Below, piece after piece: positions 52,273 through 62,088 of a stretch of DNA of 64,000 bases. Positions within the stretch are counted from its first letter, which is position 1. Each line of letters begins with the position of its first letter. Position numbers and translations under genes: made by a program. The notes beneath the pieces were generated by a model. It saw only the letters and a list, made by a program, of their open reading frames with translations. It searched no databases and was not told the DNA's origin. The stretch is from Armatimonadota bacterium (GTDB lineage: Bacteria; Armatimonadota; UBA5829; DTJY01): positions 124,001-188,000 of the forward strand of contig JAIMAU010000003.1 in the NCBI GenBank assembly GCA_023511795.1. Direction: 5' to 3'.

Positions 52273-54510
52273 ATGGCAAAGACTGAAAAAGAAACCCCGG
52301 TTATAGAAACAAATCTTGGACTGCCTCGTGAACAGCTTGCCGATTTCCTTCGGCAGATGTATGAGATACGATTTTTCGAAGAGAAAGTCGCCGAATTGCT
52401 CAAGATGGGAATCATCAAAGGGGCCTCGCACTTATACGCTGGCGAGGAAGCCGTGGCAGTAGGTGCAATTTCCGCAATTACAGAAAACGATGTCATTGCC
52501 AGCACTCACCGCGGCCATGGCCACTGTGGCGCCATTGGCGTGAAACATGCACACACAGAAGCCGAACGCCAAGAGCATTGGAATAAAATGATGGCTGAGC
52601 TTATGGGCAAAGCCGCGGGATACTGCAAGGGCCGTGGGGGTTCCATGCACATTGCCGACGTCGCGAAGGGAAATCTTGGGTCCACGGGCATAGTTGGCGG
52701 TAATATTCCAATTGGCACCGGTGCAGCGCTTGCAGAAAAACTAAAGGGAACAAAAAACGTCGTACTGTGCTTCTTTGGTGATGGCGCAAGCAACACGGGC
52801 GCTTTCCACGAATCGCTAAACATGGGGGCATCACTTCTTGGTGGGCTGCCGGTGGTTTATATATGTGAAAACAATCTTTATGGCATGTCGGTTGCCTTTC
52901 ATAAAAAATCGGTAGAGGATGCGGGACGGGCATCGAAGATTGAGAATGTCGCTGACCGAGCTTCAGCCTACGGCATACCAGGTTACATAGTAAATGGCAT
53001 GGATGTCTTGGCAGTCCGAGATGTTGTTCTTCGCGCTGTTGAGCGTGCGCGCCAAGGTGAGGGCCCAACGCTAATAGAAGCCAAAACATATCGCTGGTTT
53101 GGCCACTCAATCTCAGACCAGCGCATCTACCGCACAAAGGAAGAGGAAGCAGAATGGAAGAGCAAATGCCCAATTGAGAACTTCCGCATCAGGCTACAAA
53201 AAGAAGCTGGCTTCACCGAAGAAGAGTTAAATAAGATACGCGATACGGCATTTGAAACCATCGAGAAAGCAACCGAGTTCGCTATGAACAGCCCCTACCC
53301 TGACGTTAGCGAACTCTATGACGACGTTTACGTCCCGCTTGACATCGAGCGGTGGGAGGCAGAAAAAGCTCGTGAAAAACCGCTTTCGGAGAAAATAAAG
53401 GCTATCGAGGCTGAAATCCGCGCCTTCACCCGCCAGCAGTCTGGCGGTGTCCCAAAAGCAGCTTTACCCAAATTGAACAAAGAGGCTGTCGCTCAATTCG
53501 AAGAGAAATACGGCATTCCAATCATAACATATGGCCAAGCAATCGTTGATGCCCAACGCGAAGAAATGAAGCGGGACGAACGCGTTTTTATCATGGGCGA
53601 AGATGTTGGGCTTTATGGCGGTGCATACGCGGCCACTCGAGGCTTATATGCAGAGTTTGGCCCAAAGCGAGTTATTGATACGGCAATCTCAGAAGCGGCA
53701 ATTGCAGGAGCGGCGGCAGCAGCGGCGATGCGTGGAATGCGGCCAATCGCTGAAATAATGTACATTGACTTCGCTACGATTGCCTCTGACCAGATAGTGC
53801 ACAATATGGCTTACAACCGCTATATGTTCGGCGGGAAAACCAAAGTGCCGTGTGTACTTCGCACCGAAGGAGGAGTAGGCCGATGTATTGCAGCCCACCA
53901 TTCCGAGAGCTTGGAAGCCTGGTTTGTGCATATTCCTGGTCTATATGTCGTAATGCCATCCACGCCTTACGACGCAAAGGGGTTGCTAAAAGCATCCATC
54001 CGCGATGACAACCCGGTTATTTTCATTGAGCACAAGGTACTCTACAGCGGCGTGATGGGCCCCGTGCCTTCGGAAGATTACATCATTCCGCTTGGAGTTG
54101 CGGATATTAAGCGAGAGGGAACGGATGCAACAGTTGTGGCATACTCCCGAATGCTACACTTCGCCCTTGACGCAGCTTGCGAACTGGAAAAAGAAGGAAT
54201 AAGCATCGAGGTGGTTGATCCTCGGACACTCAAACCACTAGATGTAGAGACAATTGCAAACTCAGTACGCAAAACCGGTCGGTTGATTACTGTATCAGAG
54301 GGTTATCCAGCATGCGGCGTTGGCGAAACTATTGTGCGCCAGGTAAGTGAATTCAGATTCGCTGATGGCACTCTCTGCTTTGACTATCTCGATGCGCCGC
54401 CAGTCGTCCTCGCTGGCAAGGATGTGCCAATCCCAATGAGCGAGCCTTTGGAGGATGCAGTCGTCCCAAGTAGAGATGATATTGTTCGCGCAGTGAAGTC
54501 AATCGTGTAG
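52273..54510 (+). CDS. 2-oxoacid (pyruvate/acetoin-type) dehydrogenase E1, alpha-beta fusion
   Basis: This 745-residue protein fuses the E1 alpha (about residues 1-340) and beta (about 400-745) subunits that use thiamine diphosphate to decarboxylate a 2-oxoacid and acylate a lipoyl domain. Alpha shows THRGHGHCGAIG and the ThDP motif GDGASNTGAFHE ... CENNLYGMS. Beta shows GEDVGLYGG, TAISEAAIAGAA and PVIFIEHKVLY. A linker of about 50 residues separates them. Start at 52273 follows AAAAAGGAG; a longer frame lacks an SD. The branch from pyruvate to acetoin cannot be settled. No E2 or E3 gene is nearby. Confidence 0.93.
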   Translation: MAKTEKETPVIETNLGLPREQLADFLRQMYEIRFFEEKVAELLKMGIIKGASHLYAGEEAVAVGAISAITENDVIASTHRGHGHCGAIGVKHAHTEAERQEHWNKMMAELMGKAAGYCKGRGGSMHIADVAKGNLGSTGIVGGNIPIGTGAALAEKLKGTKNVVLCFFGDGASNTGAFHESLNMGASLLGGLPVVYICENNLYGMSVAFHKKSVEDAGRASKIENVADRASAYGIPGYIVNGMDVLAVRDVVLRAVERARQGEGPTLIEAKTYRWFGHSISDQRIYRTKEEEAEWKSKCPIENFRIRLQKEAGFTEEELNKIRDTAFETIEKATEFAMNSPYPDVSELYDDVYVPLDIERWEAEKAREKPLSEKIKAIEAEIRAFTRQQSGGVPKAALPKLNKEAVAQFEEKYGIPIITYGQAIVDAQREEMKRDERVFIMGEDVGLYGGAYAATRGLYAEFGPKRVIDTAISEAAIAGAAAAAAMRGMRPIAEIMYIDFATIASDQIVHNMAYNRYMFGGKTKVPCVLRTEGGVGRCIAAHHSESLEAWFVHIPGLYVVMPSTPYDAKGLLKASIRDDNPVIFIEHKVLYSGVMGPVPSEDYIIPLGVADIKREGTDATVVAYSRMLHFALDAACELEKEGISIEVVDPRTLKPLDVETIANSVRKTGRLITVSEGYPACGVGETIVRQVSEFRFADGTLCFDYLDAPPVVLAGKDVPIPMSEPLEDAVVPSRDDIVRAVKSIV

Positions 54511-54619
54511 ATAAAACACAAAGGGTCCCTTTCATTTGGCGTACGGGTTTAAAAACTAGCCATCAAAGAATATAGAGTGGAGGGGAGCCTTATTCGCTGG
54601 AGGACTGACGTCTGATTAA

Positions 54620-55837
54620 ATGCACAATTCACCGGCGCACCTCAGCTCCGCAATCAAGTCTTATGCCCTCGAACTTGGCTTTCACGCAGTGGGAATCACC
54701 AGTGCGGAGCCATTTGACGAAGCTGAGCACGCCCTCATCGAGCGCTTTGAACGAGGATTTCTTAACGGAACTAGCTTTAACCCCGAAACAATAAGGTTAT
54801 ACACTCACCCGCGCGAGTCGTTCCCAATGGCCCAGTCAATTATCTCAGTCGCTCTCTCCTATCTAACTAGCGAAACCGAACGCCAGTCTCTGCGTACTGA
54901 CGTACCTCGCGGGTTTATCGCAAGGTTCGCCCGAGGACGCGACTATCATCTTGTTCTGCAAGAAAGACTAGCATTACTCGCAAAGGTGATAAAAAGCAAA
55001 GTACAAACCTCGGTTCAAATTTACTCAATTGTGGATACGGGTCCGCTCCTGGACCGTTCGGTCGCAATTCGAGCGGGTATTGGCTCGCGTGGAAAAAATA
55101 CGTGCGTCTATGTTGGAGAATACAAATCATGGGTTGTGCTTGGCGAGCTTGTCACAAATCTTGAGCTAATGCCAGACAAACCTGGCTTGCTTGATATTTG
55201 CGGAGAATGTGATGCATGTATGAAAGCATGTCCTACAAATGCAATACGCGCTCCGTTTAAAGTGGATGTGCGAATTTGCCTCTCATATATCACGCAAATG
55301 AAGGGATTTATTCCGTTTCCTCTTCGCGAGAAACTCGGTAATAGAATATATGGATGCGATACTTGCCAAACCGCTTGCCCATTAAATAAAAATGCAAAAA
55401 TAGTAAATGTTGTCGATTTCCAAACGCCGCCGTCCTCATCCAAGACCTCTTCAGTCGCTCTGGCGCACGAGGAAAGAGATACTTCCGAGTCTTATCTAGC
55501 ATCCTCAGGATTTGGCGCCCACCCAGAGCTGATTCCTCTGCTGAACATTTCACCTGCGGAGTTTAAGAGACAGATTGGTCCAACAACAGTAGGGTGGATT
55601 GGGCGTACGCGATTCCGTCGTAACATAGCAGTAGCACTTGGAAACATTGGTGACGAAGCGGCAGTTCCCAGCCTCATCGAAGCCCTCTCAGACCCTAAGC
55701 CAGTGATACGAGCTCACGCCGCCTGGGCACTTGGCAAAATTGGCACTTTGCCTGCAAAGAACGCTCTTGAATCTGCGCTATACCGGGAAACCGATGCAAT
55801 GGTCTCGACTGAGATTCGTTCCGCCTTAGACTATTAA
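54620..55837 (+). CDS. queG: epoxyqueuosine reductase QueG with C-terminal HEAT repeats
   Basis: QueG reduces epoxyqueuosine in tRNA to queuosine with cobalamin and two 4Fe-4S clusters. The 405 residues show [24 protein letters not shown] (with the catalytic Asp), [28 protein letters not shown] and, after about residue 320, HEAT/PBS-lyase-like repeats ([32 protein letters not shown]). The gene stands between the E1 fusion and a convergent symporter gene. Confidence 0.93.
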   Translation: MHNSPAHLSSAIKSYALELGFHAVGITSAEPFDEAEHALIERFERGFLNGTSFNPETIRLYTHPRESFPMAQSIISVALSYLTSETERQSLRTDVPRGFIARFARGRDYHLVLQERLALLAKVIKSKVQTSVQIYSIVDTGPLLDRSVAIRAGIGSRGKNTCVYVGEYKSWVVLGELVTNLELMPDKPGLLDICGECDACMKACPTNAIRAPFKVDVRICLSYITQMKGFIPFPLREKLGNRIYGCDTCQTACPLNKNAKIVNVVDFQTPPSSSKTSSVALAHEERDTSESYLASSGFGAHPELIPLLNISPAEFKRQIGPTTVGWIGRTRFRRNIAVALGNIGDEAAVPSLIEALSDPKPVIRAHAAWALGKIGTLPAKNALESALYRETDAMVSTEIRSALDY

Positions 55838-55883
55838 ATAAAAACCTCTAATCAGGTTAATAAATCAGAAATTAAGGGCATCG

Positions 55884-57743
55884 CTAAGCAAACTTTTCTT
55901 CGGAAAGCCGGCGCGATAGAAGGAAACCACCAATGACCGACACGGCAAGGAGCGCCAGCCCAACACTCCAGGGACCCAGAATCAACCGGCCGATGCCAAA
56001 TAACGCGCTATACACTGACACTATGCCAATTATGTAGCTCACAAGGTTTTTCTTTATACTCCCAATCGGATAAGGTGCATCATTTTCCATGAGCTTCCTG
56101 ATTCGATTCCAACCTGGCCCGGGGGGACGCACTCGTTTATAGAATTCTATTAAAGTTGCATCATCAACTGGTTTAGTGAGAAACGTAACAAGCAACCAGA
56201 CAATCGTGCAAACTGGCACCAGCACGAGTAGGGTAGTCGGGAACACCATCGTATGAAGGAACTTGAGCGTTGAGCCAAGCCATTGTGGCATAGAAGCCAG
56301 CTTCTCGACCGTGAGATATTTTGCGGCGAACCATGGGCTGGCAAAGATTTTAAGAATGATGGCGGTTACAAAGGATGTCGCAAGTGCCGAAAGTTCAGAC
56401 CAAGCATTCACGCGCCACCAATACCAGCGGAGAATATAAACGACACCAATTCCGGCGACGATTTGAGTGAGCAACTCCCATCCGCTGACGATTGACTGCA
56501 TCAGGAAGGTAACGATAGCGCCAAACAATGCAATAATCACAGTTGCAACCACAGATGCCAAAACATAATGTTTCTCTTGTTTATTCCTCGCGATGAACCG
56601 CTTGTAGAAATCATTAATCAAATACGAGGCACCCCAGTTCATCTGGGTATCAACGGTTGACATATACGCTGCAAAAAACGCAGCTAATGCTAGTCCTAAA
56701 ATTCCAACTGGCAGAACGTTCACCATAACCTTAATATAGCCTTGTTCAGGGTCAGGTACTAGAGCGCCTGTCGCATCAGGCCGGCATGGGAACATTACGG
56801 CGGCCACCAGACCAACGACAATCCATGGCCAAGGGCGAAGGCAGAAATGCGCTATGTTATACCACAAATACCCTAGCATTGCATGTTTCTCATTCTTTGC
56901 AGAAATCAAACGCTGAGCGGCATACCCACCGCCGTCGGTATTTCCACTTGTCCACCATTGAAGGCCAACATAGATTAAGAAGAAACCAATGGGCATCATC
57001 GCACCTTCAACTGTGGTTGGTATGATAGACGTCATCGAATTGGCTTGTGAATGACCATATATTTCACCAATTTTTTGGAGAACAACATCCATTCCGCCAA
57101 TCCGTATAACAGCTAGCACAGCTATTAGCACGGACGTAAACATTGCCAGGATAAACTGCATGAAATCGGTAAGCATGACGCCTGTGATTCCTGCAAGGGC
57201 TGTATAGACAAGCGTTAAAAAGAAGCAAAAAGTTACTGCCCAGAACTTTGTTTCGGGCGTATCGGGTAACCCTAGCGTAACAGTAATAATTTTCGCCATC
57301 GCTAGATTAACCCAGCCCATGATTATACAGTTGTATGGCAAGCCAAAATATAAAGCACGGAAACCGCGGAGTACAGCCGCTGATTTGCCACTATAGCGAA
57401 GCTCGGCAAGCTCTGTGTCCGTCAAGACATTCGCTCTCCGCCAAAACCGCGAAAAGAAAAAGACGGCAAACATGCCCATCAGTGCACCATTCCACCAATA
57501 CCAATTGCCTGCTATTCCGCGCCGAACGACAAGGCCGCTCACTGCGAGTGGGGTATCTGCAGCAAAGGTAGTGGCGACGATTGATGTGCCAAGTATCCAC
57601 CACGGTGCGTCCTGCCCCGACGCGAAATATTCCTTAATAGATTCTTTGGCTTTTCTCGAATGATAAAGCCCCAGTCCAATGGCGAATGCAATATATCCAA
57701 CAATGAAAATCCAATCTATGACATGAAGATGACCAGTAACCAC
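55884..57743 (-). CDS. sodium:solute symporter (SSS) family transporter
   Basis: The 619-residue protein has about 13-14 hydrophobic helices. The N-terminal half resembles SSS members (GLGLYHSRKAKESIKEYFAS, TLVYTALAGITGVMLTDFMQ, GLALAAFFAAYMSTVDTQMN); the last pattern contains the Na-site serine/threonine-rich helix. The substrate could be a sugar, amino acid or organic acid. Start GTG with AAAGGAGG upstream. It follows the UroD-like gene 115 bp downstream but has its own promoter. Confidence 0.9.
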   Translation of the reverse strand: MVTGHLHVIDWIFIVGYIAFAIGLGLYHSRKAKESIKEYFASGQDAPWWILGTSIVATTFAADTPLAVSGLVVRRGIAGNWYWWNGALMGMFAVFFFSRFWRRANVLTDTELAELRYSGKSAAVLRGFRALYFGLPYNCIIMGWVNLAMAKIITVTLGLPDTPETKFWAVTFCFFLTLVYTALAGITGVMLTDFMQFILAMFTSVLIAVLAVIRIGGMDVVLQKIGEIYGHSQANSMTSIIPTTVEGAMMPIGFFLIYVGLQWWTSGNTDGGGYAAQRLISAKNEKHAMLGYLWYNIAHFCLRPWPWIVVGLVAAVMFPCRPDATGALVPDPEQGYIKVMVNVLPVGILGLALAAFFAAYMSTVDTQMNWGASYLINDFYKRFIARNKQEKHYVLASVVATVIIALFGAIVTFLMQSIVSGWELLTQIVAGIGVVYILRWYWWRVNAWSELSALATSFVTAIILKIFASPWFAAKYLTVEKLASMPQWLGSTLKFLHTMVFPTTLLVLVPVCTIVWLLVTFLTKPVDDATLIEFYKRVRPPGPGWNRIRKLMENDAPYPIGSIKKNLVSYIIGIVSVYSALFGIGRLILGPWSVGLALLAVSVIGGFLLSRRLSEEKFA

Positions 57744-57783
57744 AAAGCCCTCCTTTAGCCAACAAACAATTTCTATCCACCCG

Positions 57784-57812
57784 ATAGTAGGTCAATAATG
57801 AAGCTTTGTCAA
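57784..57812 (-). promoter_or_regulatory. sigma-70 promoter of the symporter gene
   Basis: On the minus strand TTGACA (57812-57807), 17 bp, TACTAT (57789-57784), about 40 nt before the GTG start. Confidence 0.7.
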
Positions 57813-57857
57813 CCTACTTAGTATACTATAAGAGCGTTTCAAATTGTTGTTGGCCCA

Positions 57858-58811
57858 CTACTCACAGCATTTTCTATAGGTTCCAAGCCGCTTTCTTACA
57901 TCAAGCATTGCTAGGTAATTTTCAAGAGGCATTCCTACAAAGGGGGTGTTGCTTGTACAGAAGAAGAAGCCCCCGCCAGGCATTCCATCACGAAGAGCAC
58001 GCTCGGAATCACGAATCACATCCTCAACCGTGCCCGTCTGGAGAATTGCACAACTTACATTCCCGCAGAGAGCAACCTTATCGCCAACGAGATTCTTGAC
58101 CTTTTTAAGGTCAACGCCAGCTTGCGGATCAATTGAGTGGATTGCATGCGGCCGGCATTCGACAAGTTGGTCAAGTATCGGCATGATATTGCCATCAGTA
58201 TGCTTTATCGTATACGCGCCCATTTCACGCATTGCGGCAATGATATAAGCAAGGTAAGGGGTCACGAACTCGCGAAACATGCGTGGCGAAAGAAATGGTC
58301 CATCGTTAAAACAGTAATCTGCGCACATAGCAAAACATTCTGCGCCAGCGTCAACAAGCTTCTTTGCATATTCGATTGTCGAATCAGCATTCCTCCGAAG
58401 CTCCTCATGCACTTCGTCAGCTTTTTCGGCAAGCCTAATAGCCACATCCATCATATTCTGGCCATTTGGGATTGCCATAGTCCCATCGGCATGCGCTGTA
58501 ATCATATACTTATTGCCAGCAAGCCTGCGTAGTATCTTTATAGTTTCAATTAAATCTTCAAATTTTCTCGGTCCCATGGATACGTTAATCAGTGAATAAT
58601 CCAGCCGTTCAGCCTCTTCCAAGTAAAGCTCTGCATTTTCATGGAGGAGCCTATCTCGTTCAGCGCCGGAAGCCATGTCGAGCTCCTCTTGTGAAATATG
58701 CTTCTTTCCTAGCAACCACTCAGCAAGTTGAAATTGGAGCTCAAACGTCGGAACAATGTCGTCCGGCTCATGAAGTTCAAAAGCTGCGACTGCTCGTTCT
58801 CGTGGCGTCAA
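57858..58811 (-). CDS. second uroporphyrinogen decarboxylase-like protein
   Basis: The protein (317 residues from a TTG at 58811, which has AGGGTG 6 nt upstream; longer frames lack an SD) is a UroD-superfamily TIM-barrel protein. It starts LTPRERAVAAFELHEPD and contains IKHTDGNIMPILDQLVE, the barrel motif of the corrinoid methyltransferase-like branch; the Cys of the first copy (WHCDGN) is a Thr here. The UroD-specific N-terminal arginine motif is absent. It precedes a symporter gene, hinting at use of an imported methylated compound. Confidence 0.82.
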   Translation of the reverse strand: MTPRERAVAAFELHEPDDIVPTFELQFQLAEWLLGKKHISQEELDMASGAERDRLLHENAELYLEEAERLDYSLINVSMGPRKFEDLIETIKILRRLAGNKYMITAHADGTMAIPNGQNMMDVAIRLAEKADEVHEELRRNADSTIEYAKKLVDAGAECFAMCADYCFNDGPFLSPRMFREFVTPYLAYIIAAMREMGAYTIKHTDGNIMPILDQLVECRPHAIHSIDPQAGVDLKKVKNLVGDKVALCGNVSCAILQTGTVEDVIRDSERALRDGMPGGGFFFCTSNTPFVGMPLENYLAMLDVRKRLGTYRKCCE

Positions 58812-58903
58812 GAAAATCACCCTTTTAAAAAGATTTTTATTCACAATCAAATTAAGTATTATTCGGTTGCCACTATAAACCTTCAATTATCAATGGTGGT
58901 TGG

Positions 58904-58932
58904 TTGCAAAGGTACATTTGTTATGGTACACT
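58904..58932 (+). promoter_or_regulatory. sigma-70 promoter of the lpt operon
   Basis: TTGCAA (58904-58909), 17 bp, TACACT (58927-58932); predicted start near 58939, about 38 nt before lptC. Confidence 0.65.
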
Positions 58933-58976
58933 CGTGATGATTCCCTATTCGTGGCTGTAGCGCGGAAAAACACCAA

Positions 58977-59543
58977 ATGAATCGCCATCTAGCCTGGAAA
59001 GTTTTCCAACTTTTGCTTGTTGCCTTGGTAGCGACAGTTCTATGCTTTGGGTGCGGTCGTCAGAAACCCAAAGGGGGAAAGACTCCAGCAGCGACTGAAC
59101 GACCTGCGAAGTTGAAAATTGAAGCTCAATTCAAAGGGGCAAAAATTATCTGGAACGACGAGCAAGGCCGAACGCTATGGGAGGCTGAGTTCAAGGAGGC
59201 AAAAGCCTTTCGGGGAGATGAGACACAAGTGAAACTCCTGGGCGTCAAGGCTAATTTATATCAAGATGGCAAAATTGCAAGCACCTTAATTGCCCCTGAC
59301 ATAGCTGCTGACAGCCGAACAAAAGAGGTTAGAGCTATTGGTGGCGTGAAGATTATCTCAGCCATCGCAAAGACGTCGGCAAACGTTAGTCAAATCATTT
59401 GGAAGGCACGTGAAGGCAAAATTATTGGCATTGGCGAGGTAAAAGTATATCGCGGTAACCTTCGAGCTTATGCAAAATCTTTCAATGCCGATACTGGGCT
59501 CACGAAGCTGGTTCTCCAGAGCGCTGAGGTAAGCCTGGAGTAG
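58977..59543 (+). CDS. lptC: LPS export protein LptC-like
   Basis: LptC links the inner-membrane LptBFG complex to LptA. The 188-residue protein has an N-terminal hydrophobic segment ending VLCFGCG; with Cys26 it may be a lipoprotein rather than the usual single-span anchor. The rest is a beta-jellyroll-like sequence (GRTLWEAEFKEAKAFRG, LIAPDIAADSRTKEVRAIGG) typical of LptC and YrbK-type proteins. Its place just before lptA and lptB strongly supports the call. Confidence 0.85.
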   Translation: MNRHLAWKVFQLLLVALVATVLCFGCGRQKPKGGKTPAATERPAKLKIEAQFKGAKIIWNDEQGRTLWEAEFKEAKAFRGDETQVKLLGVKANLYQDGKIASTLIAPDIAADSRTKEVRAIGGVKIISAIAKTSANVSQIIWKAREGKIIGIGEVKVYRGNLRAYAKSFNADTGLTKLVLQSAEVSLE

Positions 59544-59607
59544 AAAAAAGAGAAGTTGGCGCTTGTTCATTATTTTTTCATTGAAAGATTCCTAAAAGGA
59601 GACAACG

Positions 59608-60150
59608 ATGAGAAAGTCGGCAGTCCTTGTAATCCCAGCTATCATTTTAATATTGTATGCAGGACTAATCGGCGCGGAAAGCTTAGCCATTGGCAATATC
59701 AAGCTTTCAGCCGCCGTTATAACCATCGAAAAGGACCTAGTTTTAGCTACTGGCGAACCAAAGCTTCAGATGCCGGACGCACTGGTAACTGCAAAAACAA
59801 TCAAGATTTCGCTGGTGAAGGGCAAAGATGGGAAGCTTACCATTGGCAAAGCAATCGCATCAGGCAACGTTATAATACATGCACGGCAAACCGACAAAAA
59901 AACCAATATGTCAAGAGTAGTGGATGCCAATGCCCAAAATGCAGAGGCCACAGGTGATGACCGCATAATCCTAAGCGGCAATGCTCGCGTCAAGATTAGC
60001 GATCCAGATCTCGCCGAGCCTGCGTCGCTCAGCGGGGAAACCATTACTGTCTTCCTTAAAACAAGCAAGATTGAAGCTCAGCAGGGCGCTGGCAAACAGG
60101 CGGAGCTGAACCTTACTCCAAAGGCAAATAAACAAAGCGAAAAGAAGTAG
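59608..60150 (+). CDS. lptA: LPS transport periplasmic protein LptA (OstA-like)
   Basis: LptA forms the periplasmic bridge that carries LPS to the outer membrane. The 180 residues start with a signal peptide ([12 protein letters not shown]) and contain the OstA-like beta-jellyroll ([52 protein letters not shown]). GGAG precedes the ATG by 6 nt. The C-terminus is charged. It lies 64 nt after lptC and 7 nt before lptB. Confidence 0.88.
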   Translation: MRKSAVLVIPAIILILYAGLIGAESLAIGNIKLSAAVITIEKDLVLATGEPKLQMPDALVTAKTIKISLVKGKDGKLTIGKAIASGNVIIHARQTDKKTNMSRVVDANAQNAEATGDDRIILSGNARVKISDPDLAEPASLSGETITVFLKTSKIEAQQGAGKQAELNLTPKANKQSEKK

Positions 60151-60157
60151 ACCGAAA

Positions 60158-60877
60158 TTGGAGATTATCACTGACAATCTAGTAAAAACTTACAGGGGAA
60201 GAAATGTAGTTAACGGTGTCTCATTGCACATCCAGCAAGGAGAGATCGTCGGCCTTTTGGGTCCAAATGGTGCCGGCAAAACCACGACATTCTATATGAT
60301 TGTGGGCCTAGTCAAACCTACTTCAGGCAAAGTTTACCTTGAGGGCAAGGATATTACAGACCTCCCGATGTACATGCGTGCACGACGAGGAATTGGCTAC
60401 CTTGCACAAGAACCATCGGTATTCCGCAAGCTTACAGTCACAGAAAATATCCAGCTTGTGCTCGAAATGCACGGCATACCCAAGAAGACTCGGGCCGCCC
60501 GTATAAAGGAACTCCTTTCCGAGCTTAAACTTGAGCAGGTGAAGGACTACAAAGGCTACATGCTTTCAGGGGGAGAGAGGAGGCGTGTCGAAATTGCTCG
60601 AGCACTAGCAGTATCTCCCAAGTTCCTCCTCTTAGATGAACCTTTCACCGGGGTTGACCCAATTTCAATTGGCGATATCCAAGACATTATCGCCGATTTA
60701 CGAAAGAAAGACATCGGCATTATCATAACAGACCACAATGTCCGAGAGACGCTTGCCATAACCGACCGTGCGTATATTATTTCCGATGGCAAAATAATGA
60801 CATCGGGTTCGTCAAGTGAATTGCCGAACGATCCGATCGCCAGGCAATACTACCTAGGCGAGAGGTACGTTATTTGA
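60158..60877 (+). CDS. lptB: LPS export ABC transporter ATP-binding protein LptB
   Basis: LptB powers LPS extraction from the inner membrane. The 239-residue ATPase shows Walker [13 protein letters not shown], the LptB-typical [18 protein letters not shown], signature [15 protein letters not shown], Walker [13 protein letters not shown] and the H-loop [19 protein letters not shown]. The start is TTG at 60158; no strong SD is visible, but coupling to lptA is likely. Confidence 0.96.
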   Translation: MEIITDNLVKTYRGRNVVNGVSLHIQQGEIVGLLGPNGAGKTTTFYMIVGLVKPTSGKVYLEGKDITDLPMYMRARRGIGYLAQEPSVFRKLTVTENIQLVLEMHGIPKKTRAARIKELLSELKLEQVKDYKGYMLSGGERRRVEIARALAVSPKFLLLDEPFTGVDPISIGDIQDIIADLRKKDIGIIITDHNVRETLAITDRAYIISDGKIMTSGSSSELPNDPIARQYYLGERYVI

Positions 60878-60960
60878 CTAAAATGAATAAAGACTAACAA
60901 AAAGAATAAAGCGCTAGCCCTGCCAGCATTAAAAAATTCCCAATTCCACAAAATTCAATA

Positions 60961-62052
60961 ATGAAAACGTTAGACAAATATATACTATTAGAGCTGATTG
61001 GGCCGTTCTTTTTCGGAGTTGCCGCTTTTACCAGCTTGATGTTTGCAGGTAAGGAGCTCTTTAAAATAACTGAGCTTCTTGCCGAATACCACGCTCCGCT
61101 CCTCAAAGCGGCACAGCTCGTTATGCTTCATCTGCCGTCGCTAGTGGTAATGACGCTCCCAATGGCAATGCTACTTGCGGCACTTCTAGGCTTTGGTCGG
61201 CTATCGAGCGACAGCGAGACCGTGGCACTCTTTGCTGGCGGCATAAGCTTATATCGAATAGCAATACCAGTTATCGCAATGTCCTTATTTGTAACTGCAG
61301 GAAGTTTTGTGCTAAATGAAATGGTTGTCCCCGTTTCAAATGCCCAGCACGAAGCAATCCGGCGCAAACTGACAAACGAACCGCTTACCAGCGACAAACC
61401 TTTTTGGGTAATCTCGGCCAATAACGGAATCACAAATATGGTTTTTTATGTCCAGAAAGGATTTAATGCATCAACAGGCACCTTACGCAACGTAGCAATA
61501 ATCCAATATTGGAATAACAAGCCAGCAATATTCATCTACGCCAATGAGGCCATCTGGAAAGGCGATAATGAATGGATTCTAAAAAACGGATACTCACAAA
61601 ACCTTGGCTCTGGCACAACGGTAATAGTGCCTTTTCGAGAATCAAAGACACGAGAAATCAAGATTGACAAGACACCGGAACAACTGGCTCTTTACCAGCA
61701 TAAATATGATGAGCTTAGTTTCTCGCAGCTTAGGGACTATATTCGCATGCTCCAGGAACAGGGAGCGGACGTCAGCGAATACAGGGTCCGACTTTATCAA
61801 AAAATCGCTGTACCTCTTGCAAGCCTGGTATTTGCCTTAATTGGAACGCCACTTGGCTTGCGGCCCCATCGAAGCAGTTCAGCGATGGGTTTGGGTCTAT
61901 CAATAGTTATCATATTTGCATATTGGGTGTTTACCCATTACATGTTCATTTTGGGACGAAATGGGACTATCTCACCCGCCGCAGCTAGCTTCTTTCCCAC
62001 GCTAGTAGGGGTGGTTGCCGGCATAGCGCTTATTGTGCGTGCCGCAAAATAG
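60961..62052 (+). CDS. lptF: LptF/LptG-family LPS export permease
   Basis: The 363-residue YjgP/YjgQ-family membrane protein has six hydrophobic helices arranged three at each end, separated by a periplasmic beta-jellyroll domain (GFNASTGTLRNVAIIQYW). N-terminal motif LDKYILLELIGPFFFGVAA and VPLASLVFALIGTPLGLRPH are typical. Only one such gene lies here, while E. coli needs both LptF and LptG; a homodimer or a distant second gene is required. No clear SD precedes the ATG. Confidence 0.9.
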   Translation: MKTLDKYILLELIGPFFFGVAAFTSLMFAGKELFKITELLAEYHAPLLKAAQLVMLHLPSLVVMTLPMAMLLAALLGFGRLSSDSETVALFAGGISLYRIAIPVIAMSLFVTAGSFVLNEMVVPVSNAQHEAIRRKLTNEPLTSDKPFWVISANNGITNMVFYVQKGFNASTGTLRNVAIIQYWNNKPAIFIYANEAIWKGDNEWILKNGYSQNLGSGTTVIVPFRESKTREIKIDKTPEQLALYQHKYDELSFSQLRDYIRMLQEQGADVSEYRVRLYQKIAVPLASLVFALIGTPLGLRPHRSSSAMGLGLSIVIIFAYWVFTHYMFILGRNGTISPAAASFFPTLVGVVAGIALIVRAAK

Positions 62053-62088
62053 CATTTAGGCTTTATAAAACTACAAATAAGAGTAATT

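Noticed and set aside
52601-53173. 190-codon minus-strand frame inside the E1 fusion gene
   Set aside because: Antisense shadow; E1 motifs are intact on the plus strand.
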